From Hyphomicrobiales bacterium (lineage in GTDB: Bacteria > Pseudomonadota > Alphaproteobacteria > Rhizobiales > Xanthobacteraceae), in contig JAFKKM010000042.1 in the NCBI GenBank assembly GCA_017305555.1, positions 1 to 50,875 on the forward strand: DNA of 50,875 bases, given 5' to 3'. The notes under the pieces were generated by a model, which saw only the letters and a program-made list of their open reading frames with translations, was not told where the DNA came from and ran no database searches. Position numbers and translations under genes: made by a program. The number at the start of each line of letters is the position of its first letter. Position 1 is the stretch's first letter. Positions 50,754-50,875 of the stretch are shown piece by piece.

Positions 50754-50875
50754 GTGTGAAGTAGACTCTGGCCCCACGACAAGGACCAGAGATGAAGCGC
50801 AACAGGTTCACCGAAGACCAGATCATCGGAATATTGAAGGAACAGGAGGCCGGGGTTGCGGTCGCCGATCTGTGC
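50754..50875 (+). mobile_element. Left part of an IS3-family insertion sequence
   Basis: The start of an IS3-type OrfA lies here, and the sequence just before it (from about 50754, TGAAGTAGACTCTGGCCCC) looks like an IS terminal inverted repeat. The element continues beyond the window, so its other end and target duplication cannot be checked. Confidence 0.65.
50792..50875 (+). CDS. IS3-family transposase OrfA, N-terminal fragment
   Basis: The first 28 residues of a transposase of the IS3 family: MKRNRFTEDQIIGILKEQEA and GVAVADLC. This is the standard N-terminus of the helix-turn-helix OrfA of the IS3 group. The gene is cut by the window edge; the rest and OrfB would lie to the right. Confidence 0.88.
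   Translation, partial: MKRNRFTEDQIIGILKEQEAGVAVADLC

Overview
The window is high-GC DNA from an alphaproteobacterium, most likely a member of the Nitrobacteraceae (Bradyrhizobium, Rhodopseudomonas, Afipia and relatives). The pointers are a Caulobacter-type flagellar cluster with SciP and FlbD, a BA14K-like protein, a GCG/CRPN small exported protein, DUF899 and DUF4112 proteins, and a copy of the long palindromic repeat typical of these genomes. The assignment rests on gene content and style, since no search was possible. No tRNA, rRNA or CRISPR array is visible.

Layout. 1-2153 (+): end of xsc, then pta, which convert sulfoacetaldehyde (from taurine-type sulfonates) to acetyl-CoA and sulfite. 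2376-9076 (-): a winged-helix/TPR-like regulator followed by a very large autotransporter. 9417-14228 (-): a PAS-GGDEF-EAL protein and an acyl-CoA synthetase. 14809-17920: a beta-propeller protein and a helix-turn-helix protein (-), divergent from a DUF899 protein and a small membrane protein (+). 18062-23577 (-): a seven-gene copper-resistance run (His-rich protein, lipoprotein, TolC-like protein, multicopper oxidase, CusF-like protein, CopC, CopD).

23827-28922 holds the most unusual locus. A small outer-membrane beta-barrel gene (-) is divergent from two consecutive caspase-like genes (+). The first caspase-like protein keeps the His/Cys dyad and ends in an 18-fold tetrapeptide repeat plus a phage-tailspike/MYRF-type (peptidase S74) self-cleaving trimerisation domain. 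The second has lost both catalytic residues and carries Sel1 repeats.

28936-32886 (-): an MFS transporter, a TetR regulator, a PmtA-like methyltransferase and mnmA. 33197-41257 (+): flagellar genes fliK-flgD, sciP, and fliF-fliG-fliH-fliN-flbD. A near-consensus sigma-54 promoter lies before fliK and a CtrA-like box before fliF, so the cluster appears to encode its own sigma-54 activator (FlbD) and a CtrA antagonist (SciP). 41259-50875: mixed housekeeping and envelope genes (RecD-like helicase, BA14K-like protein, MsrA, MsrB, DUF4112 protein, AraC regulator, two small exported proteins, diguanylate cyclase, nitroreductase, MltB-type transglycosylase). The window ends inside an IS3-family element.

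Many starts were moved inward from the longest open frame to an ATG with a better ribosome-binding site or signal peptide; the reason is given where this was done.
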